A DNA stretch of 64,000 nt from Hermodice carunculata (Eukaryota; Annelida; Polychaeta; Eunicida; Amphinomidae). The stretch is from NCBI GenBank assembly GCA_964020975.1, contig OZ026620.1, positions 75,637,600-75,701,599 of the forward strand, read 5' to 3'. The translations under genes were made by a program, and so were the position numbers. How positions within the stretch are numbered: the first letter of the stretch is position 1; every line of letters begins with the position of its first letter. Under the pieces are notes generated by a model. That model saw nothing but the letters and a program-made list of their open reading frames with translations, made no database searches and was not told the DNA's origin. This document shows, one piece after another, positions 14,501-24,359 of the stretch.

Positions 14501-17500
14501 GCTGTGACACACAAGCACCTTGTGCATTTTTGTTTTCTCATTTAATTTGTGTGCTCTGACTCTGAGACAGATTCAAAACATAAAGGATTTGGGTGACCCC
14601 CAATCACTGATCACTGAACACCTGATAATTATACAGTGGGAATGCCTTACTGTACACTGCACATGTATATTCCTCTACCTGTTTCACAGGTAAACTACAG
14701 TCATTAAACCGAGGCAGTGAGTGACATAAATGTTGGGGACTCAGCACAGGAGCAGCTTTTGACACCAATATGTAAGTACATGACCACTGCCCCAGGCTAC
14801 CCCTCTCATGTTTCACCGTAAAAAGTCCCTCAAGCAACCTTCAGAGGCTGGTCGGTGACGAGACCATGACTGGTGCAAAAAGCCAGGGCAGGCTTGCCCA
14901 GTCTCCCTAAGCACTACAAACGGCGAAACCTGTCTTCAATGAGAAGGCGTAATTGTGTGATTTGTAGAGTCAATGGTCCTTCAAGGGAGACCTGATTACA
15001 GTGATAAATATGCCATTTATTAGGTACAGTGCTCCCTCCTTATAACCCCCCCCCCCCACTACAAAGTGGATTCATGAACATGGCTGACAGGGTGACTTGC
15101 AGCTTTATACACAAGACAAAAAGGTAACCAGTTATTTTGGAGCAAAACCTGACTTTGTACTGAATATCTCTTGACTGTCTGACAATAGACAAAAAAACAA
15201 GAGGCCCATGGGCATTATACTCTGCTGACATATACATTGAGATAAATAATACAATGATGGGTATTATTATTTAATACAAAGAGAAACTTAACAAACCTAA
15301 TTCTGTAAGCCCATGTACCGTTTGAACACTATCAAGTCCGATATTCTAAGAGCAAAGTCCTATTCCGTACCATTCACTGAAAAACTGTATTGTTCTAAAT
15401 CATAATAGCAAATTAATTTATGAAAGGAACAAATCATATTCATAAAATTTGAAATTTAGAAGAAAGTTTTAGGCATTATTAGCCTTTAAAAAATCGGGTC
15501 ATCAGCGGGGAACCAGCGCAAGACTTGTTTCGGTGCCATTAATCCCCGTACAAGTCATTCTGCTAACTGGCGGCACCATGTTTGCATTTCCAATACAAAC
15601 ATCCCGAGCTGATGTATTACGGAATAAAACGAATATGATGTTCCTTAGTTAATAGGCCTACTTAAAAACGTAGCCCACATGACATAAATATGATAAAACT
15701 ACACCTAACACTCATGATTAGGCCTAGCAAAAATGAATAAAATAATAAACCATCCCACACTTACCTACAGCGCCTGGTCTTACAACTCACCCGACGAGGC
15801 CTACCTAACGGACTGATCAGACCTTAAAAATAGCTCGAGGTTGCACAATCATTGGATCACTGAGACCAATAATGTAGGTCATCAAGTATAGTTTTACATA
15901 CGATATACTCAAGTGCAATTTGGATCTAGAGGCTCAGTTTTCTTTGCACCTATGTCCAAACTACACCCTACTATTACAAAATCACCTCTCCCAACTTAAT
16001 GGGTCTGGTGACCTTACAAACGTCAAGGTCACTGATCTTACATAATATATTAGCATTGGATATGATTTAGGCCAAACAAAATAATACCTGTGTTTCCCCT
16101 AACAGGCTGGAAAAAACATGCGTAGGTAGGTAGGGAAATTTTATTTATTTTGTTTGTTTTATTTCTTTTGTTCAAATGGTATTTATGATCACTGGAACTG
16201 ATATACAGAGACTGAAGTCCTTGTAACATGCAGTCTGATGTCTTAAAAACATAAGGAAATGAGTTCAATTCACTGAAATGAGATTTTAGTATCTCTGAGA
16301 CAGATACATACACTTTGAAATTGATGAAAATACACTGTAACTTAGGTTTCATAGTTTTATTACAGTAGTACCCGCTGTTTAAGACCACCTCTGCTGCCTG
16401 CCCAAAATGGTCAAATAGTCATGTTCTCCACACTGAATCTGAACTCACTTGTCCCATATTTTAGCAGCATAGGCTCCAAATATCAATTTGAACAATTTGT
16501 GAATGCAGACCTATCTATTCTCTTTCTTTATAATATATTTATTCTTTTTTCAGTATTATTTATTTGCTATTCTTTCACTGTATTTTTCTGAGTACACATC
16601 TGTAATATGTGAAAGAAATTCACAATAACAGTCTGACAATCAACATGTTGCATGAGATTAGACCCACAAAAGATCTTTTGGTTATAGTCCACACAAATGT
16701 AACAGTTTTAACATTTAAAATGTTTGATTTTGCAATCAATTTATCTGGTAACGTGTTCGATTTTGTAATGCTTATAATAGGCCTATTTGTATTACAATTA
16801 TCAAAGATAATCTGGCACCTGTTTTTCATTTAAATATGTCATTCAACTTTCTTTATACTCTTCTGCCCAAGCTACCAAATTCCTCAAATAAGTTTTTTTC
16901 TTTGTTATTGTACTTTATTAATTAATAAATTTATTTAACATAGCATGAATGCATGTGGTGCTTGTCAAGACTTACTGATTAGTGTGCCATCTAGTGTCAT
17001 TTTGAGGAATTACTGAAACATGTGCTTATGAATGTGAAGAGACAGATCCACACACTTGGACCTTCTGTTTATTTCATGTATTGCAAAATTTTCTTTTTCT
17101 TGCTTGAGATTCAAAGAATTTTTTTCTCTCATTACCATTGTTTCCAAGGTAAGATGAATCATTTGAAGTCCTAGAAGTGCCAAGTAATATATAATGGATT
17201 GAAGGGTTCATTGATGGGCCAGTTGGGTGCATTTTTTCCTTTTTTTTTGCAAGCAGACTTGGAGGGTCGGCAGGTCTGTGACAGGGTTGGTCAGGTTAGG
17301 GAAAACATAGGTATTATTTTGTTTGGCCTTTTGTATTTTATAAATTTGGCTTACTAATTTAATTATTTTTCAAGATATGGAACTTTGCATTTTTCTATAC
17401 ATTTTTTAACTCATAATTTCTGTCGAATTATAGATGGCACCACTAGTATCATAACACACTGAGATTTTGACCTTTTCTGCAATCCCACTAAATTTCACGA

Positions 17501-20500
17501 TCTATCAAAAATTAAGGATGCTGGACTGGTCACAAGATTTTCACATTTTTACCTGTATATTACATAATACTATAGGTGGCACCACCAACATTGATGTTGA
17601 CAAAGATTTTCATACACTTTATAACTTTAAAATGTTATATGTGCCTAACATAAAAACTGTGGGATGTAGAGCATTCATGAGATAACCCCGATATTCAAAT
17701 GGCCATTTGACCTTGACCTTCAACTGGATTAAAAAATTGGACATTGCTGCTCAACATATGGGCCCTGCATCCAGCTTTCCATACATGGTCAGTTTGTTCA
17801 AATCGGGTAATAACTTTTTCGAGTTATTGAAAAAAAACAATAAATGTGGACAAGTGCCAAACTCCATAACTACAGGGTCATGGTGACCCAAATAGTAGGT
17901 CACCAAATAGAGTTTTATGAACAATGTAATCAAGTGCAATTTTGATCAGGAGGCTCAATTCTCTTTGCCATTGATGTCCAGGCTACACCCTGCCATTACA
18001 AAATCACCTCTTTCAATTTTACAGGAGTGGTGACCTCACAAAAATATGTCCAGGTCACTGATATTACATAACATTCTAGCATTAGACATCATCTATATAT
18101 CCTATAAATTTGGCAAGTCTAATCCAATTACTTTTCAAGATATGGAAATTTATATCTTAAAACATATTTTGGCTCATTAGTTCTGTTAAAGTAAAGGTGG
18201 CACCACTAGTATCATTAGCAACTTAGCCTTTGATCTCCCCCACAATCCCACCAAATATCCTGAAGATTTGCCAAAAAGGAAAGATGCTAGAGTGTTCACA
18301 AGATTTTCACATTTTGACCCCTATATTGCATAATATTGTAGGTTATACCACCAAAATCAAGACCTAAACTTTCATACACTCTACAAGTCCTAACAATTAT
18401 ATTGGGCTAACTTGAAAACTGTGGATGGTATCGCGCTAATGAGCAAAAGTTTACAGACAGACATGAGCGGTTGCATAAGCTCTGCAGCCTGAGGTCAGCA
18501 GAGCTAAAAAGGGAAATATATAAAAGTATTTAGGTATAAACCGTATTTACCTTATTTTGGAAATGTGATACAGATAATGAATAACGTTATCAAAATGGAA
18601 CTGAGCCAGCCCATAGATGGTTGGTCTCATGTTTAAGCACCTGAGATGTTTGACAAATGTAACTGAAACTCAAAAGCAGGAATAATTTTGGCATATCAAA
18701 ATTCAATTAACTTTCAAATGTTGGTATAAACGCAGCATGTTAAGTACTATTTCAGATTTTTTGTAACTTTTCTTTTTTAAAAGGAAGTGGGGTGGGACTT
18801 CAGAGGGCATCCGGGATGCTTAAAAGGATAATACAAGTGCAGATTTTTGCAACCAATAATGTACACTTAAACATGTTGCAAAATGAAAGATTTTGGTTGT
18901 GTGGAAGTCCTCGGCCCACCCACCCAAAGTGCACTGTGTCAGTGTATGTTTCGACTCCTACATTTGATAAAACAGAAAAAAATTGTTTTTTTATTTTGAG
19001 ACAACTTGTCATATTTTATCTACAGTCATATCACATATCACTTCCTCATACTTTGCAACATGTGTTACTACATGTACGATAAGGTACATGTATTTATAAA
19101 CAAATTTCTTGCATTAGATTCACATTAACGCCAGCACTGGATCATTTTTCTTTTTCAGGCTACTAATGACCACACGCAGGGAGCAATACCCTCGGGTCAG
19201 CAGAGTGTAACGGATGCCAAAATATGGTTCCGGCGACTGATCTGCTTCCAATAATAGTAACCTTTCACAACTGCCAGGCTGACCTAGCGGTCAGGACGCC
19301 CGAGGACTGCAAAACAACCTTCATCATGGGTTTGCAGACCTGTCCACATCCAACATTGTGGCTTTCTTAGGTTTCCTCTTCACTGATTGTGTTCATGCTG
19401 TCTGACCATAAATATGTTCCAACTCAAGAGTGCAAACGCTTCTCTCATTTTGTTACTGTGCGACTGTATCTTTTCCCTCCAACACCTGTCCAAGACCTGG
19501 CACCAAAATAAATCAATTGCCAACTTCCATATTCAGAAGTGGGCATGTCTGAAAAACTGCTGCAGAATCAGTTTCTCTTGCAGCATGATTTCCTTCCTTT
19601 TTTAATAATTACAAGTCTGTCGCCACAGGCACTGATCAACTTTGCCACACCTGCGTTCCCGAACTTCATGTGGAGTGAAATTAGAACACCTGGTACAACT
19701 GCATGCATTAACATACATATATTTTATCACATTATACACCTCTGCTTGTGTGATACCTGCCATACATGCTTCACTGTGTGACAGTGATGGCAAAAGGAGA
19801 TTTTGAATCATTTGATGGCACGGTACACTTTTACAGCACTTTAAACAGAAAACCAGACTTTCTTCGTAAAATGTCCTCATGTGTGCACTTCTTATTTGAG
19901 ATCATACAAACTATATATTTTCTAACAAAAATACACTTGGATTAAGCTATTGAAAATAATAAAATCTCTGTAAGTGTTAAAAAATTGAATTTGAATTGCA
20001 TAAAATTAAAAAAAAAATCCCATTTTTTTTCCCAGAAAAAACAAAAGGTAGGGCAAACATCAAAAATGGGAAACATTATTTTCATACGGGAAATGAAACA
20101 GTACACTTCTTGCAGCAAACCAGTATTTTTAAATTGCAATACATGTATACTTTAAGTAACCAAGCCCAAAGACAAGCAGACCTATGTGAAGTTACATTAT
20201 TTTTCAAGATTGCATTGTTCAAAATGTCGAGAGCTAAATCTTTGTGCCAGGCAAAAGGTTGCTGTGAGAAGTCTGGGGGAAGTTGCCATGTGGCAATATT
20301 TATTTTGTCCCACAAGAAATCCAGTTTTGATTCTTCAGTGCCTCTATTAGTTAGAAAACAACTTTGCAAACTCTAAACAGATTAAAGCAGTTCCAGAACT
20401 CAGCATAAATTTGAAAGCTCTGTCATTTCTGCACAGTTGCCCTTTGGCAGATTTTGGTCTGAAACTCAACATGTATGCTTCACAAATGTACACTTTTAGT

Positions 20501-23500
20501 TGGTTTTTGGCACGGAAATGAGGCACAACTTCCATGGAATAAGTATAGGGGGAGCGAGGGAGGGAGGAAAGAATGAATATGCAGTGCTGGTAGGGTATGA
20601 AGTCCTCAAAGTTGCCAAAGCTTCATAAAACATCTACATATATCACCTTTCCTGACCAGCAATGTTCAAATTGATACAATACGCCAACGTCTGTTGTGAA
20701 CTCTTGTCTTCAGTGCAAGTGTGTAAATTTCACTTGCGCATTTTTGTTTGTTCAGCATTGTTTCTCCATACAAAACTGATTCATCCAAGCAACATTTGAA
20801 GTTGTTTCCAGGACAAGCTCCTTGCAATTTTTTTATTTTTTCGCACTGGACTTTTACATTTCTGGAGTACTCAGTCTTTGCAGTCCCCCCAACTTTCCAT
20901 AATCCTGCCTTTTTTTCCCACAGAGTTTATCACTTTTAAAACTAGTGCATAATTTTAGAAGGGCCATATTGTTCCCACACAAAGTGAAAAATACACCATC
21001 AGTAACACGTAAATGCTAAGGTGCGACCTGGGGCTGTATGAATTCCTTTCAACATTGCAGTAAAAATCCAGCACGTTGGCAGCAAAGAGCTGAAGCATCT
21101 CTTTCAAAAAGTGTAAAAATCAAATGGACAATAGAAACAATGATCATTATTTGTTGTTGGAGCAGAAAAATATTAACTCTTAGATGCACTGACTGTACTA
21201 TTTGGCCAAAAAAAACTGAAAAAAAAAGAAAGAAAAAATAAGAAGAGTGAAATAATAAAAAATGTAGAAAATGGAAGGTCTAATTTGAGTGGCATGGGTT
21301 CTTGCAAAGATTGTTGAAGAGTAATGACACCAGTCATTACTATTTTGGCTGTAATCAGGCTATAGTCCAGCATCAGCATGCTCGCCTGTGTGACAAGGTA
21401 CTTACGTTACACTGGTTCTCCGCACTGATGACTTATTGGCAAGTATTGATGTTAGTGGCTTCTTTCCATCAACTTCACTTTTCCCTCCAGAGGGCGATGA
21501 CATTTTTGCATCATCCGTGACTGGCGGAGGTGCCTTTTCATAAATATTACTTATTGTCCCTATTGTATGTCTGTGTGCGAGGGGTGGCCTGGCCTCTTTA
21601 GGTTCACTGGTACGTTTGAGGACTGGCTTTAGATGGAGCTCACCTGGTACGTTTCGCCCTCGTTCCAGCGGTTTACCTGGAGAGTCTGACTGGGCACTAC
21701 TAATACTGATGGTGCTGTCTACCGAGTTCCGTCGGGATCCATCTAAATCCTGACTGGTCACTGAGGGTGATGCTGGGGGGCTAGGTACCCCCTTCACCTG
21801 GTGCTCAATCGAGGCAATAAGAGTTTTCACAGACAAGTTCTGCTGATTCCCCCCACGGGGTTCACTGTTTTTACGTCCGTGCCGCAGTGCTTGGAGCTCT
21901 CTGTCTACCGTCGAGATAACTCGACCTCTCCACTCACTGCGACTACTGTCTAAGTTGCGTTGTTCCCTAAGTTTCTCCAACTCCTGTTGTAAATTCAAAA
22001 CCTCTGCTGAAAGACCCTCCGCCTTCTCCTTCAGCATGGCATTTTCTCCTTGCAGCTTTTCCATGTCCTCTTGAGTCTCTGTCTTGATATCGTTAGCGAT
22101 GACGACAGCAGTTTGTAGATCTTGTTGGAACTGTCTCCACTCTTCTTGTTCCTCGCTGTATTTACTGCGTGCATCACGTACTTCCGATTCTAGTTCTGCT
22201 AACCGCTGCTTGGATGTAGCCAACTCGGCCTGCACCTCGCTCATCTTGCTGCTATGGCTCTTTTTCTCCTCCAGGTATCTATCACAGTCCAGCTGTAACT
22301 GGTCTATGTGATCCCGCAGTGTGTCAATCTCCTGTTGATGCTCAATTTTTTCTCCTTCCTTGCGCTCGAGTTTGTACTCCAAATCGCTCACTTCTTTTTT
22401 CGTGTTGTTCTTTGTCACTTTGAGCTCTTCCTCCAAACTACCAATCTGTTCTTTCAGTTTCACTACCTCATTTTGACTATGGGCAACCTCCTCTTGCACA
22501 TTGGCCAGTTTGGCCTCGACTTTATCCTTCTCCTGTCTTGCATTGTCTAATAAAGCTTCCAAATCTGATTTGTCCACTGCTTTCCTGTACTGTTCTAGTT
22601 CTGCCACCTTAGATTTTTCATTCTCAAGCAATGTTTTATATCTCTGTAGTTCAATATGATCTTTAGAAGCCTGTTCCTTCACTTCAGTCAACTGTACCTC
22701 ATGCCCACGCTTATCTGCCATCAGGCTTTCATTTTTCATCTCAAGGAGATGGATTTTATCTCTCAGGGCCGTTATTATATCATGGAGTTCTTTTTGTTCA
22801 TTTTCGTATGTATGCAGAGCATTACATAGCTCCACTTGTTTTAATATAAATTCCTCTCGCTCCTCCTGGGCACTCTTCAGTAATCCCACCAGCTGGCGCT
22901 CATTCTCGGACCTGTCCCCGCCTTCGCTTTCACTCACTAACAGTGCTTTCAAATGTTCAATCTGGATACGGCAGTTTTCCAGTTTCTCTGTTTGCGCACA
23001 CAAGGATTCAAGCAGTACTTGTTTCTCGTCTGCTAAGCGTTCGTTTTCCATTGTAAGGTCATTGACAGTATCCTGCAGGTCAGCAAGCTCCTGCAGTGTG
23101 GCTTGCAGTTCTTCACTGGTGCTGTAATGATTCTCTTCCATCTGCAGGATGCGATCCTGCAGGTTGGCCACTGAGACTTCGCTCATTGCATCACTGCTCT
23201 TATTGCTTTGTTTATCCCAGTTGCAATTGTCTAAAGACAGCGAGGACGGGTGTTCTGGTGTTATACACGATAGATCTCCCACTGATAGACCTAACTCTGT
23301 GTCCATAGTTGTCAGGTCATCAGTGCCCAAAAGTCCAGAATATTTCAGACGAGTACTGAGGTTAGAGTCACCTCCCACAGCGCCCTCTAGCTGATTGTCT
23401 AAGGGAGACGAGGATGCTTTCCGCAACATTGACAGTTTTTCAGTGTCTGTGATGTGCTCCACAGAAATCCCCAATTCTTTGAGCTTATCTTTCAAAAGGC

Positions 23501-24281
23501 GGTTCTCACTACGTAACATATCTAATTCCTCTTGCACATTATGGGTTGGAATCTGTTCTTTTAAATTCTTGGTTTCAAACTTTAACCGCTCAACATCAGT
23601 TTTTCTTAACTCCGCTATCTGCTGGAGTTCTGAAATCCTTCTCTCCAGTGTTTTTTTCTCTTTCTCAAAATTGGCTAGTAACTCCGCATTATAGGCCATA
23701 ATATTGGCCTGAGGTGTCGCCACTCGAACAATGCGACCATTTCTGTCTTTACTTATATTCTGTGTGCTGGAAGCTCTTTTCACTGCATTGGAAGACTTGT
23801 TCTCTGTGGATGGCTGTGCAACAGGCACTTTGTTAATGTTCTGTGCACTTCGTGCTTTTTTAATTGGGGTTCCAACACTGTCAATACCCTGTGCACTGTT
23901 AGCTTTTCGAATCGGTGTTGGAACACCACCTTTGGGGGTTTTAAATTTCACAGGCGTATGAGGTCTGTCCTTGGCATTCAGGTTTTCTTTGTTACCCCCA
24001 GCACCTTTACCCCCAAACATCGACTGCCCTGGTGACGCCAGGGCGGCAGCTGCTGCCTTCTTACGAAGTGTACTCGCAAGGTTATCCTGACTCTTACTCA
24101 AGTAAGTCTTCTTCAATGGTTTGCTGCCAGATTTCTCGGACGTTGCTGGAGCCGACAGCTTGCGAGGAGTGCCACTATTTGTCAAGTCAGACTTAGACTT
24201 TTCCAGGACAGGGGCCTTGGGCGTCTGTCCTGAAGGGGGTCTGACTGGACTGGTCGGCGCAGGCAGCTTGGACTTCTTCAT
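5560..24281 (-). CDS. SPECC1L: Cytospin-A / SPECC1L-like coiled-coil and CH-domain protein (five coding exons)
   Basis: Coding parts on the minus strand are 24281-21406, 10950-10821, 10209-10090, 9561-9502 and 5661-5560, giving 1095 residues plus a TGA stop. Human cytospin-A, from memory, is about 1117 aa. Every junction has GT/AG and the phases agree (2, 0, 0, 0), so the chain is not a guess from ORFs alone. Layout: basic Ser/Pro-rich N-terminus (about 1-190); coiled coil with [15 protein letters not shown] (about 195-290); a very conserved block around [16 protein letters not shown] (about 365-450); further coiled coil to about 790, including [19 protein letters not shown] (about 712-732); Ser/Pro-rich linker (about 830-958); CH domain (about 985-1090) with [23 protein letters not shown] and ERPDWQ. 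The family links actin and stabilised microtubules and acts in cytokinesis, adhesion and cell migration. That role comes from family knowledge, not from the sequence. It is probably the single pre-duplication ancestor of SPECC1 and SPECC1L. Confidence 0.94.
5662..9501 (-). other. Intron 4 of the SPECC1L-like gene (3.8 kb)
   Basis: GTGAGT donor to ctgtttcag acceptor. AT-rich with an (ATT)n stretch near 7060 and a TG/TA microsatellite near 9124-9160. No coding segment or recognised transposon was found; the short ORFs here look random. Confidence 0.8.
9502..9561 (-). other. SPECC1L: SPECC1L-like exon 4 of the coding set: 60-nt CH domain exon
   Basis: 60 nt, 20 codons, phase 0 at both ends, acceptor gttgcag, donor GTGAGT. 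It encodes [20 protein letters not shown], which aligns with the family segment NFTLAFQAAESVGI (recalled). An ORF continues past the donor in the same frame, but that tail has no family similarity and is intronic. Confidence 0.92.
9562..10089 (-). other. Intron 3 of the SPECC1L-like gene (528 bp), with an F1 MITE
   Basis: GTCAGT donor to gttgcag acceptor. It holds an F1 TTAA-bounded MITE at 9655-9833, so a transposon makes up a third of the intron. Confidence 0.85.
9655..9833. mobile_element. F1 MITE, 'CATTCC' subfamily, without the long hairpin
   Basis: Ends TTAACTCATTCCATAC and GTATGGAATGAGTTAA are inverted repeats bounded by TTAA. It is in the opposite orientation to the copy at 37278 and shares its body, but only about 10 nt remain where that copy has a 93-nt palindrome. 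It sits in intron 3 of the SPECC1L-like gene. Confidence 0.8.
10090..10209 (-). other. SPECC1L: SPECC1L-like exon 3 of the coding set: CH domain core
   Basis: 120 nt, exactly 40 codons, phase 0 at both ends. The acceptor ends in ttttttaag and the donor is GTCAGT. It encodes [20 protein letters not shown] followed by [20 protein letters not shown]. The tryptophan and the [10 protein letters not shown] helix are hallmarks of the CH fold in cytospins. Confidence 0.95.
10210..10820 (-). other. Intron 2 of the SPECC1L-like gene (611 bp)
   Basis: GTAGGT donor to taag acceptor. I see no gene, repeat family or conserved element in it. Confidence 0.85.
10821..10950 (-). other. SPECC1L: SPECC1L-like exon 2 of the coding set: start of the CH domain
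   Basis: 130 nt, residues about 959-1002. The acceptor is ttgtttcag and the donor is GTAGGT right after codon TCA. The first base G completes the Thr codon split by intron 1, which is good evidence for the join. The translation includes [21 protein letters not shown] and then CQNKTQNYS, matching the beginning of the family's CH domain, where human has [13 protein letters not shown] (recalled). Confidence 0.93.
11305..11316 (+). promoter_or_regulatory. CTCF-like core motif in intron 1
   Basis: CCACTAGAGGGC matches the metazoan CTCF core CCACYAGRKGGC (family knowledge). Occupancy is unknown. Confidence 0.3.
11550..13036 (+). repeat. F3 dispersed repeat copy
   Basis: Shares long stretches with the copies at 15840-18511 and 50943-51850, for example 'gggtcatggtgacccag', 'attacaaaatgacctctttc', 'ggtggcaccactagtatcat' and 'cacaagatttccacatttt'. 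The 5' portion appears twice (11550-11720 and 12045-12210 are diverged relatives). It ends with a worn terminal hairpin and an A-run. It has no ORF of note. Confidence 0.7.
13433..13618. mobile_element. hAT-like MITE
   Basis: CAGTGTTTCCATTA at left and 'tgatggaaacaccac' at right form short inverted ends. The body holds 'ggggtatattaccc' and 'gtgacccccttaa'. CAG-starting ends of this type are typical of hAT elements. The target duplication is not clear. Confidence 0.45.
15196..18511 (+). repeat. F3 dispersed repeat, long copy with tandem body and a 1.26-kb insertion
   Basis: Starts with 'aacaagaggcccatgggcat' and ends 'gtcagcagagctaaaa'. The body occurs twice head to tail: 15840-16069 plus 17329-17690, then 17740-18511. 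The first is split by the F4 element at 16070-17328. The terminal hairpin is agctctgc / gcagagct. The 5' motif 'ctctgctgac' is the reverse complement of the 3' 'gtcagcagag'. I infer a non-autonomous Helitron/Helentron-type element, but no CTRR-plus-spacer end is clear. Confidence 0.7.
16070..17328. mobile_element. F4 non-autonomous DNA transposon, 1259 bp
   Basis: Left end GGCCAAACAAAATAATACCT (continuing tgtgtttccc) and right end, reverse complemented, GGCCAAACAAAATAATACCT (continuing atgttttccc): about 29 nt of inverted repeat with two differences. It interrupts an F3 copy whose two halves align with uninterrupted copies, which fixes the boundaries. The interior is AT-rich without an ORF and includes a partial F2 piece near 16362. 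Target-site duplication is unclear. Confidence 0.75.
19272..19385 (+). repeat. Weak tRNA-derived (SINE-like) patch
   Basis: 'ggctgacctagcggtcagga' resembles a pol III A box (TGACCTAGCGG). About 60 nt later 'tcatgggtttgcagacctgt' is a poor B box. No second copy of the family was seen in the window. Confidence 0.2.
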
Positions 24282-24359
24282 TGTAGCAGGCAACAGTAGT
24301 CCATGAATACTTCGGGGCGCACACCAGAGTCCTGCAGACCTGCTGGTCGTCTCTCACAC
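21406..24359 (-). other. SPECC1L: SPECC1L-like exon with the start codon: 78-nt 5' UTR part plus 2876 coding nt
   Basis: A minus-strand acceptor (pyrimidine stretch ending in ttttag) sits just above 24359, so at least one non-coding 5' exon must lie further upstream. The first in-frame Met is at 24281 (ATG AAG AAG), and the MKK start matches how I recall the vertebrate protein starting. In-frame non-ATG codons upstream of it were not used. The exon ends at 21406 before a strong GTAAGT donor, leaving two bases (AC) that are completed by G in the next exon to make Thr. About 88% of the protein is in this one exon, as in vertebrate genes where a single large exon holds most of the coiled coil. 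Confidence 0.9.
24278..24304 (-). CDS. 8-codon upstream ORF overlapping the SPECC1L-like start codon (ATGA)
   Basis: In the 5' UTR part of the large exon an ATG at 24304 opens a reading frame of eight codons (MDYCCLLQ). Its TGA stop shares bases with the main start: the sequence is A-ATG-A, stop at 24280-24278 and start at 24281-24279. Ribosomes that initiate there would terminate on top of the main ATG, a layout compatible with translational damping or termination-reinitiation. Whether it is translated cannot be told from sequence. Confidence 0.4.
   Translation of the reverse strand: MDYCCLLQ

Larger units (their letters stand above)
10951..21405 (-). other. Intron 1 of the SPECC1L-like gene (10.5 kb), mostly mobile DNA
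   Basis: Bounded by the GTAAGT donor and ttgtttcag acceptor. About half is occupied by F3 dispersed repeat copies (about 11550-13036 and 15196-18511, the latter split by an F4 element), a hAT-like MITE (13433-13618) and a C17-A26 double homopolymer at 11501-11543. All F3 copies lie antisense to the gene. 18512-21405 shows no recognisable gene or repeat beyond a weak tRNA-like patch near 19278. Confidence 0.85.
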
